A stretch of 64,000 nucleotides of DNA. It comes from CALAED01 sp036555725. Its GTDB lineage: Bacteria; Actinomycetota; Actinomycetes; Streptosporangiales; Streptosporangiaceae. The notes below the pieces were generated by a model, which saw only the letters and a program-made list of their open reading frames with translations, did no database searches and was not told the origin of the DNA. The DNA is taken from NCBI GenBank assembly GCA_036555725.1, contig DATBKU010000164.1, positions 1-64,000 of the forward strand, read 5' to 3'. Positions 46,654 through 53,653 of the stretch are shown here, piece by piece. The first letter of the stretch is position 1. Each line of letters opens with the position of its first letter. Made by a program: the position numbers and the translations under genes.

Positions 46654-47811
46654 TTAGAGGGGTATCCGGTGCGGGACGAACGACGACGTGTCATCGGTGA
46701 TCAGGCCCGACGTCTCCCGGATGCCCAGCCCGGCAGACTCGTCGGCGATCACCCACGCCCCCAGCACGGGGTGCTCGCCGTCGAAGTCGGGCAGCGGGAC
46801 GAACTCCTGGAAGATGAAGCCCTCCGCACCGTACTCACCCTCCGTACGATGCCGCTCGCCTTCCGGCGTCACGATCCGCATGCTGGCGCCCTCGCGGCCG
46901 AGCAACGGCTTCTGGATGTACGACGTGAGGTGCGCGGGCGTGTTGAGGAAGGCCGGCAGCAGGTTCGGGTGGCCGGGGAACAGCTCCCACAGCACGACCA
47001 TGAGCGCCTTGTTGGAAAGCAGCATCTTCCACATGGGCTCGATCCAGGCCGTCGGCGCCTCGGGGACGTGCCGCCCGAACGGCTCGGTGACGACCCACTC
47101 CCACGGGTAGAGCTTGCAGACCGTACGCATTTCCTGCTCCGCGAGGTCGAGGAAGCGCCGCCGGTCCGCGTGCCAGCCGATGTCCTCCATGGCGATCGCG
47201 ATGCCCTGGACGCCCGCCTGCTCGGCGGTCTCCTGGAGGTACGCGATCGTCATGACCTCCTCGCCGCTCTCGTCCTCGTTGGTCCAGGCGAAGTGAACCG
47301 GGCCGTCCGGCAGCCGCGGCGAAATCTCCTTCCACCGGTCGACCAGCCGTTCGTGGACGGAGTTCCACTGGTCGTCCTTGGGATGGACGTCCTGCAGCCA
47401 ATACCACTGCACGATCGAGCTCTCGACCAGCGCGGTCGGGGTGTCGGCGTTGTATTCGAGCAGCTTGGGCGGCCCGGTGCCGTCGTACCGCAGGTCGAAC
47501 CGGCCGAACACGTGCGGGTCGCGGCGCCGCCAGGACGCCTCGACCTGCGGGGCCAGCCAGTCCGGGATGCCGTACACGTAGTACCGGCCGGTGGTCACGA
47601 CGTGCTCCACCGCCTGCAGGCACATGCCGTGCAGCTCCTCGACCGTGGCCTCGAGCTCGAGGACCTCGTCCATGTCGAAGACGTACTGCACCGACTCGTC
47701 CCAGTACGGACGGGTCAGATGCTCCGGATGCGAGGTGCGGTGGAAGGCGAGGCCGTGCTCCTCGATCCGCCGCTCCCAGTCCGTACGGGGGGTCGAGCGT
47801 TCCCGGCGCAT
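46654..47811 (-). CDS. Glutathionylspermidine-synthase-like ATP-grasp ligase (YgiC/YjfC type)
   Basis: The 385-residue protein matches the C-terminal synthetase domain of glutathionylspermidine synthase without the amidase domain. Motifs include YWDESVQYVFDMDEV, FGRFDLRYDGTGPPKLLEYNADTPT (ATP/Mg region), VEPMWKMLLSNKAL-like IEPMWKMLLSNKALM, PLLGREGASMRI and EYGAEGFIFQEFVPLPDFDG. Such enzymes make an amide bond between a peptide-like acid and an amine; glutathione and its spermidine adduct are not expected in most actinobacteria, so the real substrate is open. It is coupled to the lipoprotein gene (1-nt gap) and the DUF350 gene. Confidence 0.9.
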   Translation of the reverse strand: MRRERSTPRTDWERRIEEHGLAFHRTSHPEHLTRPYWDESVQYVFDMDEVLELEATVEELHGMCLQAVEHVVTTGRYYVYGIPDWLAPQVEASWRRRDPHVFGRFDLRYDGTGPPKLLEYNADTPTALVESSIVQWYWLQDVHPKDDQWNSVHERLVDRWKEISPRLPDGPVHFAWTNEDESGEEVMTIAYLQETAEQAGVQGIAIAMEDIGWHADRRRFLDLAEQEMRTVCKLYPWEWVVTEPFGRHVPEAPTAWIEPMWKMLLSNKALMVVLWELFPGHPNLLPAFLNTPAHLTSYIQKPLLGREGASMRIVTPEGERHRTEGEYGAEGFIFQEFVPLPDFDGEHPVLGAWVIADESAGLGIRETSGLITDDTSSFVPHRIPL

Positions 47812-47812
47812 G

Positions 47813-48145
47813 TCAGCTGCCGCCGTGAATGCGGCCGCCGAACCCGCCGCGGCTCAGCGTCTTGCCGCTGCGCGACTTGATCGTGGCGCCCCTGGGCCGG
47901 ATGCTGCTGCCCCCGGCGACGAACACTCCGGACCGCCGGCCGCCGTAGTACCAGAAGTACCGCCCGAACGAGCCGCCGCTGTCGCAGTAGTTGTCGGGCA
48001 CCACCCGATAGCCGCTCACCCCGCGGGACCGCGCGTCGACGCAGTCGGCGCTGGTCGAGGACGAGCAGGCCACCAAGGTCAAGGACAGCGTGCCCACCAT
48101 CCCGACCTGGACGGCGCGCGAGCGCATCGATCGCTGTACGGGCAC
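47813..48145 (-). CDS. Small lipoprotein of the YgiC/DUF350 cassette (YgiB/DUF1190-like)
   Basis: The 110-residue protein has a basic N-terminus, a hydrophobic segment and a lipobox ending LVAC, with the lipid-bearing Cys at about position 27. After a Cys-containing middle (DCVDARS ... NYCDSGG), it turns Tyr/Gly-rich and ends in KTLSRGGFGGRIHGGS; RGGFG is, as I recall, a feature of YgiB/DUF1190 proteins. GTG 48145 follows AAGGAAG. The two Cys could form a disulfide. It may be the target of the ATP-grasp ligase or an anchor for its product, which is inference. Confidence 0.75.
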   Translation of the reverse strand: MPVQRSMRSRAVQVGMVGTLSLTLVACSSSTSADCVDARSRGVSGYRVVPDNYCDSGGSFGRYFWYYGGRRSGVFVAGGSSIRPRGATIKSRSGKTLSRGGFGGRIHGGS

Positions 48146-48251
48146 GTGGGCTTCCTTTCCGTATCGGCCGAGTGTACGGGCGAAAGTATCGACGTCGGGG
48201 CCGTCCACCGTACGCGAGGAATCCAGAACGAATCGGCGTGTCGGCCCCTGA

Positions 48252-48267
48252 TCGAACCTCTGTTCGG
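48252..48267. promoter_or_regulatory. LexA box upstream of recA
   Basis: TCGAAC-CTCT-GTTCGG matches the Gram-positive/actinobacterial SOS box TCGAACN4GTTCGA with one mismatch. It is 133 bp before the recA start and 106 bp before the lipoprotein start on the other strand, so LexA could affect either gene. Confidence 0.8.
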
Positions 48268-48319
48268 TAAAGTGATGCTCGATGGCGACGTTATCCACAG
48301 TTGCGGCAGGGTCTGCAAA

Positions 48320-48342
48320 CTGTCGGTGGCTCCCCGTAGCGT
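48320..48342 (+). promoter_or_regulatory. RecA-NDp (PafBC-type) promoter of recA
   Basis: CTGTCGGTG (48320-48328), exactly 8 nt, then TAGCGT (48337-48342) fits the mycobacterial LexA-independent damage promoter TTGTCRGTG-N8-TAnnnT at all but the first base. It lies 58 nt before the recA ATG. PafBC is the known activator of this promoter class. Confidence 0.75.
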
Positions 48343-48399
48343 CGGCCGCAGACAACGAAAGCGAACGAACCCCGACCGGGACAAGGGCAGGGACATCTC

Positions 48400-50610
48400 A
48401 TGGCAGCGAACGACCGCGAGAAGGCTCTCGAGACCGCACTCGCCCAGATCGAGCGCCAGTTCGGCAAGGGCTCCGTCATGCGCATGGGCGACGAGGCTCG
48501 AGTGCCGATCGAGGTGATCCCCACCGGTTCCATTTCCCTCGACATCGCCCTTGGCATCGGCGGCCTCCCCCGCGGCCGCGTCGTCGAGATATACGGTCCA
48601 GAAGGCTCCGGAAAGACGAGCCTCGCGCTGCACGCGATCGCCAACGCGCAGAAGAAGGGTGGCATCGCCGCCTTCATCGACGCGGAGCACGCCCTCGACC
48701 CGGAGTACGCCCAGAAACTCGGTGTCGACGTCGACGCACTGCTCGTTTCTCAGCCCGACACCGGTGAGCAGGCTCTCGAAATCTGCGACATGCTGATCCG
48801 GTCGGGCGCGATAGACATCGTCGTCATCGACTCGGTCGCCGCCCTCGTGCCGCGCGCCGAAATCGAAGGCGAAATGGGCGACAGTCACGTCGGCCTGCAA
48901 GCCCGCCTGATGTCCCAGGCCCTCCGCAAACTCACCGGGGCCATCAACCAAACAAAAACGACCGCAGTCTTCATCAACCAGCTCCGCGAAAAGGTCGGAG
49001 TCATGTTCGGATGCATGTCCGGGACTACTCGTGTCACGCTCGCGGACGGCACCCAGGAGAAGATCAGCAAGATCGTCAACCAGAAGATGGACGTCGAGGT
49101 TCTGTCGTACGACCCAGAGCTCGACAGGATCGTTCCGAAAAAAATTGTCAACTGGTTCAACAACGGCCGCGCCGAGCGCTTCCTGCAGTTCACCGTGGCG
49201 AAGTCGGGAGGCAACGGCAGGGCGCAATTCGCTGCGACCGAGAACCATATGGTGCGGACGCCCGGCGGTTACCGCGAGGCCGGCGAGTTGATCTCGGGCG
49301 ACCGAGTCATGCTGATGGAGGAGCATCGCCTCAGCGACCAGCAGTGGCAGGTCATCCTCGGTTCGGTCATGGGTGACGGCAATCTCTCCCCGAACCGCCA
49401 TGGCCGCACCGGCGTGCGCTTCCGGATGGGACATGGTGTCAAGCAGGCGGCATACCTGGAGTGGAAGACCTCGTTGCTTGGAAACATCCGCCACAGCCTC
49501 ACGGTCAACAAGAAGGGATCGGCAATATTCGCCGACTTCGCTCCGCTACCGGAGCTGGACGAGGTTCAACAAGTCGTCTACTTCGGCGACGGCAAGAAGC
49601 ACCTTGCGTGGGATTACCTCAAGGCCCTAACGCCGCTCGCGCTTGCGGTCTGGTACATGGATGACGGCGGCTTCACCGTCCGCTCCAAAGGCGTCCAAGC
49701 GTGCACCGAGGGCGGTACTGGCCGCATCGAGATCTGCGTGGAGGCATTCAGCGAGGGCTCTCGCGAGCGTCTCGTCGAGTATCTGCGCGATACGCATGGG
49801 CTCGATGTCAAGCTCCGGTTGGCCGGTAGCCGAAAGGTGAATGTTCTCCAATTCAGCACGGCGGCGTCGGCGAAGTTCCAAAAACTCGTCGCGCCGTATA
49901 TCCACGAGTCGATGGCATACAAGCTGTTGCCGCGATTCCACGGTCAGTGCGCGGTCGAGCCACAGTTCGTGGAGCCTGAGCCGCGTCTCGTCCCGGCGCG
50001 AATTCTTGACGTGCACGTCAAGCCCAAGACGCGGTCGATGAACCGATTCGACATCGAGGTCGAGGGCTCCCACAACTACTTCGTCGACGGCGTGATGGTG
50101 CACAACAGTCCGGAGACGACCACTGGTGGGCGGGCGTTGAAGTTTTATGCGTCGGTCCGGCTGGACGTGCGGCGAATCGAGACGCTCAAGGACGGCACCG
50201 AGGCAGTCGGAAACAGGGTGCGGGTGAAGGTCGTCAAGAACAAGATGGCCAGCCCCTTCCGCACTGCGGACTGCGATCTTCTCTATGGTCAGGGAATCAG
50301 CCGAGAAGGTGGGCTGATCGACCTGGGGGTCGAGCACGGCTTCGTGCGGAAGTCGGGCGCCTGGTACACCTACGAGGGCGACCAGCTCGGTCAGGGCAAG
50401 GAGAACGCTCGGAACTTCCTCAAGAGCAACCCCGACGTCGCCGACGAGATCGAGAAGAAGATCAAGGAGAAGCTCGGCGTCGGACCTCGCCTCGACAACG
50501 AGGCCGACGCCCCTGCCGGCGGAGCACCGGCAGGCGGCCCGGCCGGGGGCGAGGCCGCGGTGAGGCGGCCCGGCCCCAAGGGCACCACCCCGAAGCCGGG
50601 CGACATCTGA
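48400..50610 (+). CDS. recA: Recombinase RecA, interrupted by an in-frame intein
   Basis: The 736-residue precursor holds a complete RecA of 371 residues split at residue 205. Walker A GPEGSGKT is at 66-73, the loop MRMGD and IDAEHALDPEYA are present, and the C-extein resumes with SPETTTGGRALKFYASVRLD (loop L2 region) then KNKMASPFRTADCD. RecA catalyses strand exchange and LexA cleavage. The tail ends in a Gly/Pro-rich GGAPAGGPAGGE segment. Activity requires splicing. Downstream recX begins 142 nt later. LexA and PafBC elements precede the gene. Confidence 0.97.
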   Translation: MAANDREKALETALAQIERQFGKGSVMRMGDEARVPIEVIPTGSISLDIALGIGGLPRGRVVEIYGPEGSGKTSLALHAIANAQKKGGIAAFIDAEHALDPEYAQKLGVDVDALLVSQPDTGEQALEICDMLIRSGAIDIVVIDSVAALVPRAEIEGEMGDSHVGLQARLMSQALRKLTGAINQTKTTAVFINQLREKVGVMFGCMSGTTRVTLADGTQEKISKIVNQKMDVEVLSYDPELDRIVPKKIVNWFNNGRAERFLQFTVAKSGGNGRAQFAATENHMVRTPGGYREAGELISGDRVMLMEEHRLSDQQWQVILGSVMGDGNLSPNRHGRTGVRFRMGHGVKQAAYLEWKTSLLGNIRHSLTVNKKGSAIFADFAPLPELDEVQQVVYFGDGKKHLAWDYLKALTPLALAVWYMDDGGFTVRSKGVQACTEGGTGRIEICVEAFSEGSRERLVEYLRDTHGLDVKLRLAGSRKVNVLQFSTAASAKFQKLVAPYIHESMAYKLLPRFHGQCAVEPQFVEPEPRLVPARILDVHVKPKTRSMNRFDIEVEGSHNYFVDGVMVHNSPETTTGGRALKFYASVRLDVRRIETLKDGTEAVGNRVRVKVVKNKMASPFRTADCDLLYGQGISREGGLIDLGVEHGFVRKSGAWYTYEGDQLGQGKENARNFLKSNPDVADEIEKKIKEKLGVGPRLDNEADAPAGGAPAGGPAGGEAAVRRPGPKGTTPKPGDI
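49012..50106 (+). other. RecA intein with LAGLIDADG homing endonuclease
   Basis: 365 residues (205-569). Splicing residues are intact: Cys205 at the N-terminus (CMSGTTRVTLADG), TENH with His283 (block B), and the C-terminal VMVHN, His568-Asn569, before Ser570. The endonuclease has both dodecapeptides: VILGSVMGDGNL (318 on, Asp326) and AVWYMDDGGF (Asp421/422). The site, between GVMFG and SPETTTGG, corresponds, as I recall, to that of the M. leprae-type RecA intein and not to the M. tuberculosis site near KNK. By eye the DNA is less GC-rich than the exteins. Confidence 0.95.
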
Positions 50611-50751
50611 TCCGACAGTGACTTCCCCGATGGCCGGCGGCGCCGCGCCGCGCACCGCAGCTCACGCCGGCTCGCCCGTAGGGCGGGCAGGTGCCGGAGC
50701 CGTTGCGGGTTCCTTCCCCGGCGGCGCCGCCGATCCCATCGGGGCACGACA

Positions 50752-51339
50752 ATGCGGGTTGATATGACGAGGCGGCTGAGACGGCGCGTGAGCGGGCCGA
50801 CGCCGGGGAGTTCGGCGGCGGCCACACCACCTGCGGATCCGGAGTCGGTGGCCCGGGAGATCTGCCTGCGGCTGCTCAGCCTGTCTCCCCGCACGCGCGC
50901 GCAGCTGGCCGATGAGCTGCGGCGTCGCGACGTGCCGGACGAGGTCGCCGAAGCTGTGCTGAGCAGGTTCACCGATGTGGGCCTGATTGACGACGCGGCG
51001 TTCTCGCAGGCATGGGTGCAATCTCGGCACCTCGGTCGTGGGCTGGCCAGGCGGGCGCTCGCGGCCGAGCTTCGCCAGCGCGGCGTGGCCGAGGACACCG
51101 TCGACGAGGCCATCGAGAAGCTCGACCCTGATCAGGAGGAGGCGACCGCCCGCGAGTTGGTCGCGAAACGGCTCGCCGGCACCCGGGGGCTCGATCCGGC
51201 CAAGCGGATGCGCCGCCTCGTCGGAGTTCTCGCGCGCAAGGGCTACCCGCCCGGCCTGGCCTACCGCGTCGTCAAGGCGGCGCTCGCCGACGAGGGCGCC
51301 CGCGTCGACGACCTGCCGGGCGCCGACCCCGACCAGTGA
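50752..51339 (+). CDS. recX: Regulatory protein RecX
   Basis: RecX binds RecA filaments and limits their activity. The 195-residue protein has the three-helix repeats of the family: ICLRLLSLSPRTRAQLADELRRR, DVGLIDDAAFSQAWVQSR (the characteristic LIDDxxFA-like motif) and GLARRALAAELRQRGV. The N-terminal 28 residues are basic and not conserved, so ATG 50764 is an alternative start. The 141-nt gap from recA is GC-rich with possible hairpins, and the two genes are probably partly co-transcribed. Confidence 0.94.
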   Translation: MRVDMTRRLRRRVSGPTPGSSAAATPPADPESVAREICLRLLSLSPRTRAQLADELRRRDVPDEVAEAVLSRFTDVGLIDDAAFSQAWVQSRHLGRGLARRALAAELRQRGVAEDTVDEAIEKLDPDQEEATARELVAKRLAGTRGLDPAKRMRRLVGVLARKGYPPGLAYRVVKAALADEGARVDDLPGADPDQ

Positions 51340-51719
51340 TCAGGCGGTCGCCAAGGTAGCCCTGCCGCCGAGCGGGCAGGCCCTCCCGCCACTGCGGGTC
51401 GCCGGTCATTAGTGGACGGACGACTGGCTTCGGTAGCGATGGGCGCAAGTGGGCGCATGACCGACGTAAGTGATCCGGGCCGCGGCGCCACCGGGGGTCT
51501 GAGTGAGGTTCTGACAGTTTCCTGACTCGTCTCAGTGAGGTGACGGAGGCGCTGGGCTGCTGGAACATCGGCGTTATGACGCACGCGATGGAGGGCTTGG
51601 GGCGGCCCGGATCGCCTGGAAAGTAAATGGCTTGCTTGCTCATTACCCGCTGGCCGCTTACCGTTACGGCAGTGAGGAGTTACTCCGCGCAGTGCGGATT
51701 GCCATACGTACGAGCATGT

Positions 51720-51748
51720 TTGAGCAGCTGAGAGGCCATCAAGATACC
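51720..51748 (+). promoter_or_regulatory. Candidate RNase Y promoter
   Basis: TTGAGC (51720-51725), a 17-nt spacer and GATACC (51743-51748). It would give a leader of roughly 185 nt before ATG 51941, long enough for post-transcriptional control. Confidence 0.4.
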
Positions 51749-51762
51749 CGCTCGGCCAAGCC

Positions 51763-51870
51763 ATGGCCGACGAGGATGACCCTATGGATTCTGGTGCATC
51801 CGGAATCCCCGTGATAGCGCTTGCCCGGCGTATCGGCGCCGGAGTCGCGGCGGCCGCAGTGCGCGAGTAG
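51763..51870 (+). CDS. Short ORF (35 aa) in the RNase Y leader
   Basis: ATG 51763 to TAG 51870 encodes MADEDDPMDSGASGIPVIAL followed by ARRIGAGVAAAAVRE. It lies just after the candidate -10 box (51743-51748), so it could be read from a nearly leaderless transcript. No Shine-Dalgarno or known family; weakly supported. Confidence 0.2.
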   Translation: MADEDDPMDSGASGIPVIALARRIGAGVAAAAVRE

Positions 51871-51940
51871 CCCCTCGCGGTGCAGAGCTTCACCGTTGTC
51901 AACCTCGGTGGAGTCGGCGTCGAGGAAAGGGGTCTGCGCC

Positions 51941-53518
51941 ATGGATGACGCGACCGTCTACATGGGTGCGGCGCTCCTCATCACTCTGGCCGCCCTCCTC
52001 GTGGTCGTGCTCCGGCGCCCCCATGGGATGCCGCGCCGTTCTTCACAAGAGATCGACGCCGCGGAGCGCGACGCCGAAGAGATCAGGTCGCTGGCGAAGT
52101 CAGAGGCGCAGGAGATCCGGCACGACGCGGAGCGGCAGGCACAGGACGCCGCGCGGGTGGCGCGCTCGGAGATCGAGGAAGAGGCCAAGGCGCTCAAGGG
52201 GGACATCAAGACCCTCCGCGAAGATCTGGAGCGGCGCGAGACCAGGCTGGCCGAGCGCGAGCAGCGGCTCGACGATGAGGTACGTCGTCTCGAAGAACGT
52301 GCCCGTGAGCTCACCGGCATCGAGCAGGGCCTCGATGAACGCAAGGCCGAACTCGACCGCATCGACGAGAAACGCCGCGAGATTCTCGAGCAGACGGCCC
52401 ACCTGACCGCCGCCCAGGCCAAGAGCGAACTGATCTCCATGATGGAGAACCAGGCCAAGCGCGAGGCCGCCCTCATCACCCGCGAGATCGAGGGCAAGGC
52501 CCGTCAGGAGGGCGACAAGCGTGCCCGCAAGATCGTCACGTTGGCGATCCAGCGGGTGGCGAGCGAGCAGACCGCCGAGTCCGTGGTCTCGGTCCTGCAC
52601 CTGCCCAGCGACGAGATGAAGGGCCGCATCATCGGCCGCGAGGGCCGCAACATCCGCGCCTTCGAATCGACGACGGGCGTCAACCTCATCATCGACGACA
52701 CCCCTGAAGCGGTGCTGCTCAGTTGCTTCGATCCGGTCCGCCGCGAGGTGGGCCGGCTCACCCTGGAGAAGCTCGTCCTCGACGGGCGCATCCACCCGCA
52801 GCGCATCGAGGAGATCTACGACCGCAGCAAGAACGAGGTGGAGCAGCTGTGCGTGCGCGCCGGTGAGGACGCCCTCGTGGAGCTCGGCATCACGGAGATG
52901 CACCCGGAGCTCATCGCGCTGCTCGGCCGGCTGCGCTACCGGACGTCGTACGGCCAGAACGTGCTCAAGCACCTCGTCGAGTCGGCGCACATCGCCGGGA
53001 TCATGGCCGCCGAGCTGCGGCTGCCCGCCCAGATGCTCAAGCGCTGTACGGTCCTGCACGACATCGGGAAGGCGCTGACCCACGAGGTCGAGGGCAGCCA
53101 CGCGCTGATCGGCGCGGAGATCGCCCGCCGGTACGGCGAGGACGAAGACGTGGTGCACGCCGTCGAGGCACACCACAACGAGGTCGAGGTGCGTACGGTC
53201 GAGGCCGTCCTGACCCAGGCCGCGGACGCGATCAGCGGCAGCCGTCCCGGCGCCCGTCGTGAGTCGCTGGAGGCGTACGTGAAGCGCCTCGAACGGCTCG
53301 AACAGATCGCGAACGAGCACGAAGGCGTGGAGAAGGTCTTCGCCATGCAGGCCGGCCGTGAGGTTCGCGTCATGGTACGGCCCGATTCGGTCGACGACAT
53401 CCAGGCCCAGGTGATCGCCCGCGACGTGGCCAAGCAGGTCGAGGACGAGCTCACCTACCCCGGCCAGATCCGCGTCACGGTCGTACGGGAGTCCCGCGCC
53501 ACCGAATTCGCCCGCTGA
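51941..53518 (+). CDS. rny: Ribonuclease Y
   Basis: RNase Y is a membrane-anchored endoribonuclease that starts mRNA decay. The 525-residue protein has one N-terminal TM helix (about 6-25), a long charged coiled coil to about residue 200 with repeated EIR/ERR patterns, a KH domain (KGRIIGREGRNIRAFE) and an HD domain with His373-Asp374 (HDIGKALTHEVEGSHALIG) and VEAHHNEVE. AGGAAAGGGG precedes ATG 51941. Mycobacteria lack it, so having both RNase J and RNase Y gives this organism two decay initiators. Confidence 0.94.
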   Translation: MDDATVYMGAALLITLAALLVVVLRRPHGMPRRSSQEIDAAERDAEEIRSLAKSEAQEIRHDAERQAQDAARVARSEIEEEAKALKGDIKTLREDLERRETRLAEREQRLDDEVRRLEERARELTGIEQGLDERKAELDRIDEKRREILEQTAHLTAAQAKSELISMMENQAKREAALITREIEGKARQEGDKRARKIVTLAIQRVASEQTAESVVSVLHLPSDEMKGRIIGREGRNIRAFESTTGVNLIIDDTPEAVLLSCFDPVRREVGRLTLEKLVLDGRIHPQRIEEIYDRSKNEVEQLCVRAGEDALVELGITEMHPELIALLGRLRYRTSYGQNVLKHLVESAHIAGIMAAELRLPAQMLKRCTVLHDIGKALTHEVEGSHALIGAEIARRYGEDEDVVHAVEAHHNEVEVRTVEAVLTQAADAISGSRPGARRESLEAYVKRLERLEQIANEHEGVEKVFAMQAGREVRVMVRPDSVDDIQAQVIARDVAKQVEDELTYPGQIRVTVVRESRATEFAR

Positions 53519-53527
53519 CCAAGACGT

Positions 53528-53636
53528 ACCAGGTCACGCTGCGGTCACCGCGCACCGGTCTCGCCGGAGCCCGCGCACTAAGTCAGGCCGCGGGCACCGC
53601 GCACCAGGTCACGCCGGGCGCGCACCAGGGTCACGC
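53528..53636. repeat. Degenerate ACCAGGTCACGC repeats in the rny/S9-peptidase convergent spacer
   Basis: ACCAGGTCACGC occurs at 53528-53539 and 53603-53614, and as ACCAGGGTCACGC at 53624-53636, amid related GCGCAC-rich DNA. The spacer lies between two converging genes and shows no clean terminator hairpin. Confidence 0.6.
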
Positions 53637-53653
53637 GCGGCGCACATCGGGAC

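Larger units (their letters stand above)
51340..51940. other. 601-bp spacer between recX and RNase Y
   Basis: The first 80 bases contain inverted GC-rich segments (CCTGCCGCC ... GCGGGCAGG type, 51360-51388) that could end the recA-recX transcript. Imperfect repeats CTGAGTGAGGT and CTCAGTGAGGT lie near 51499 and 51533. From about 51630 the region has a moderately lower GC content and a good promoter (51720-51748). A 35-aa ORF is listed separately. No known RNA family could be assigned. Confidence 0.5.

Noticed and set aside
49012..50106. A separate gene or frameshift inside recA
   Set aside because: The insert is in frame at both ends with intein splice residues; no second start or stop is present.
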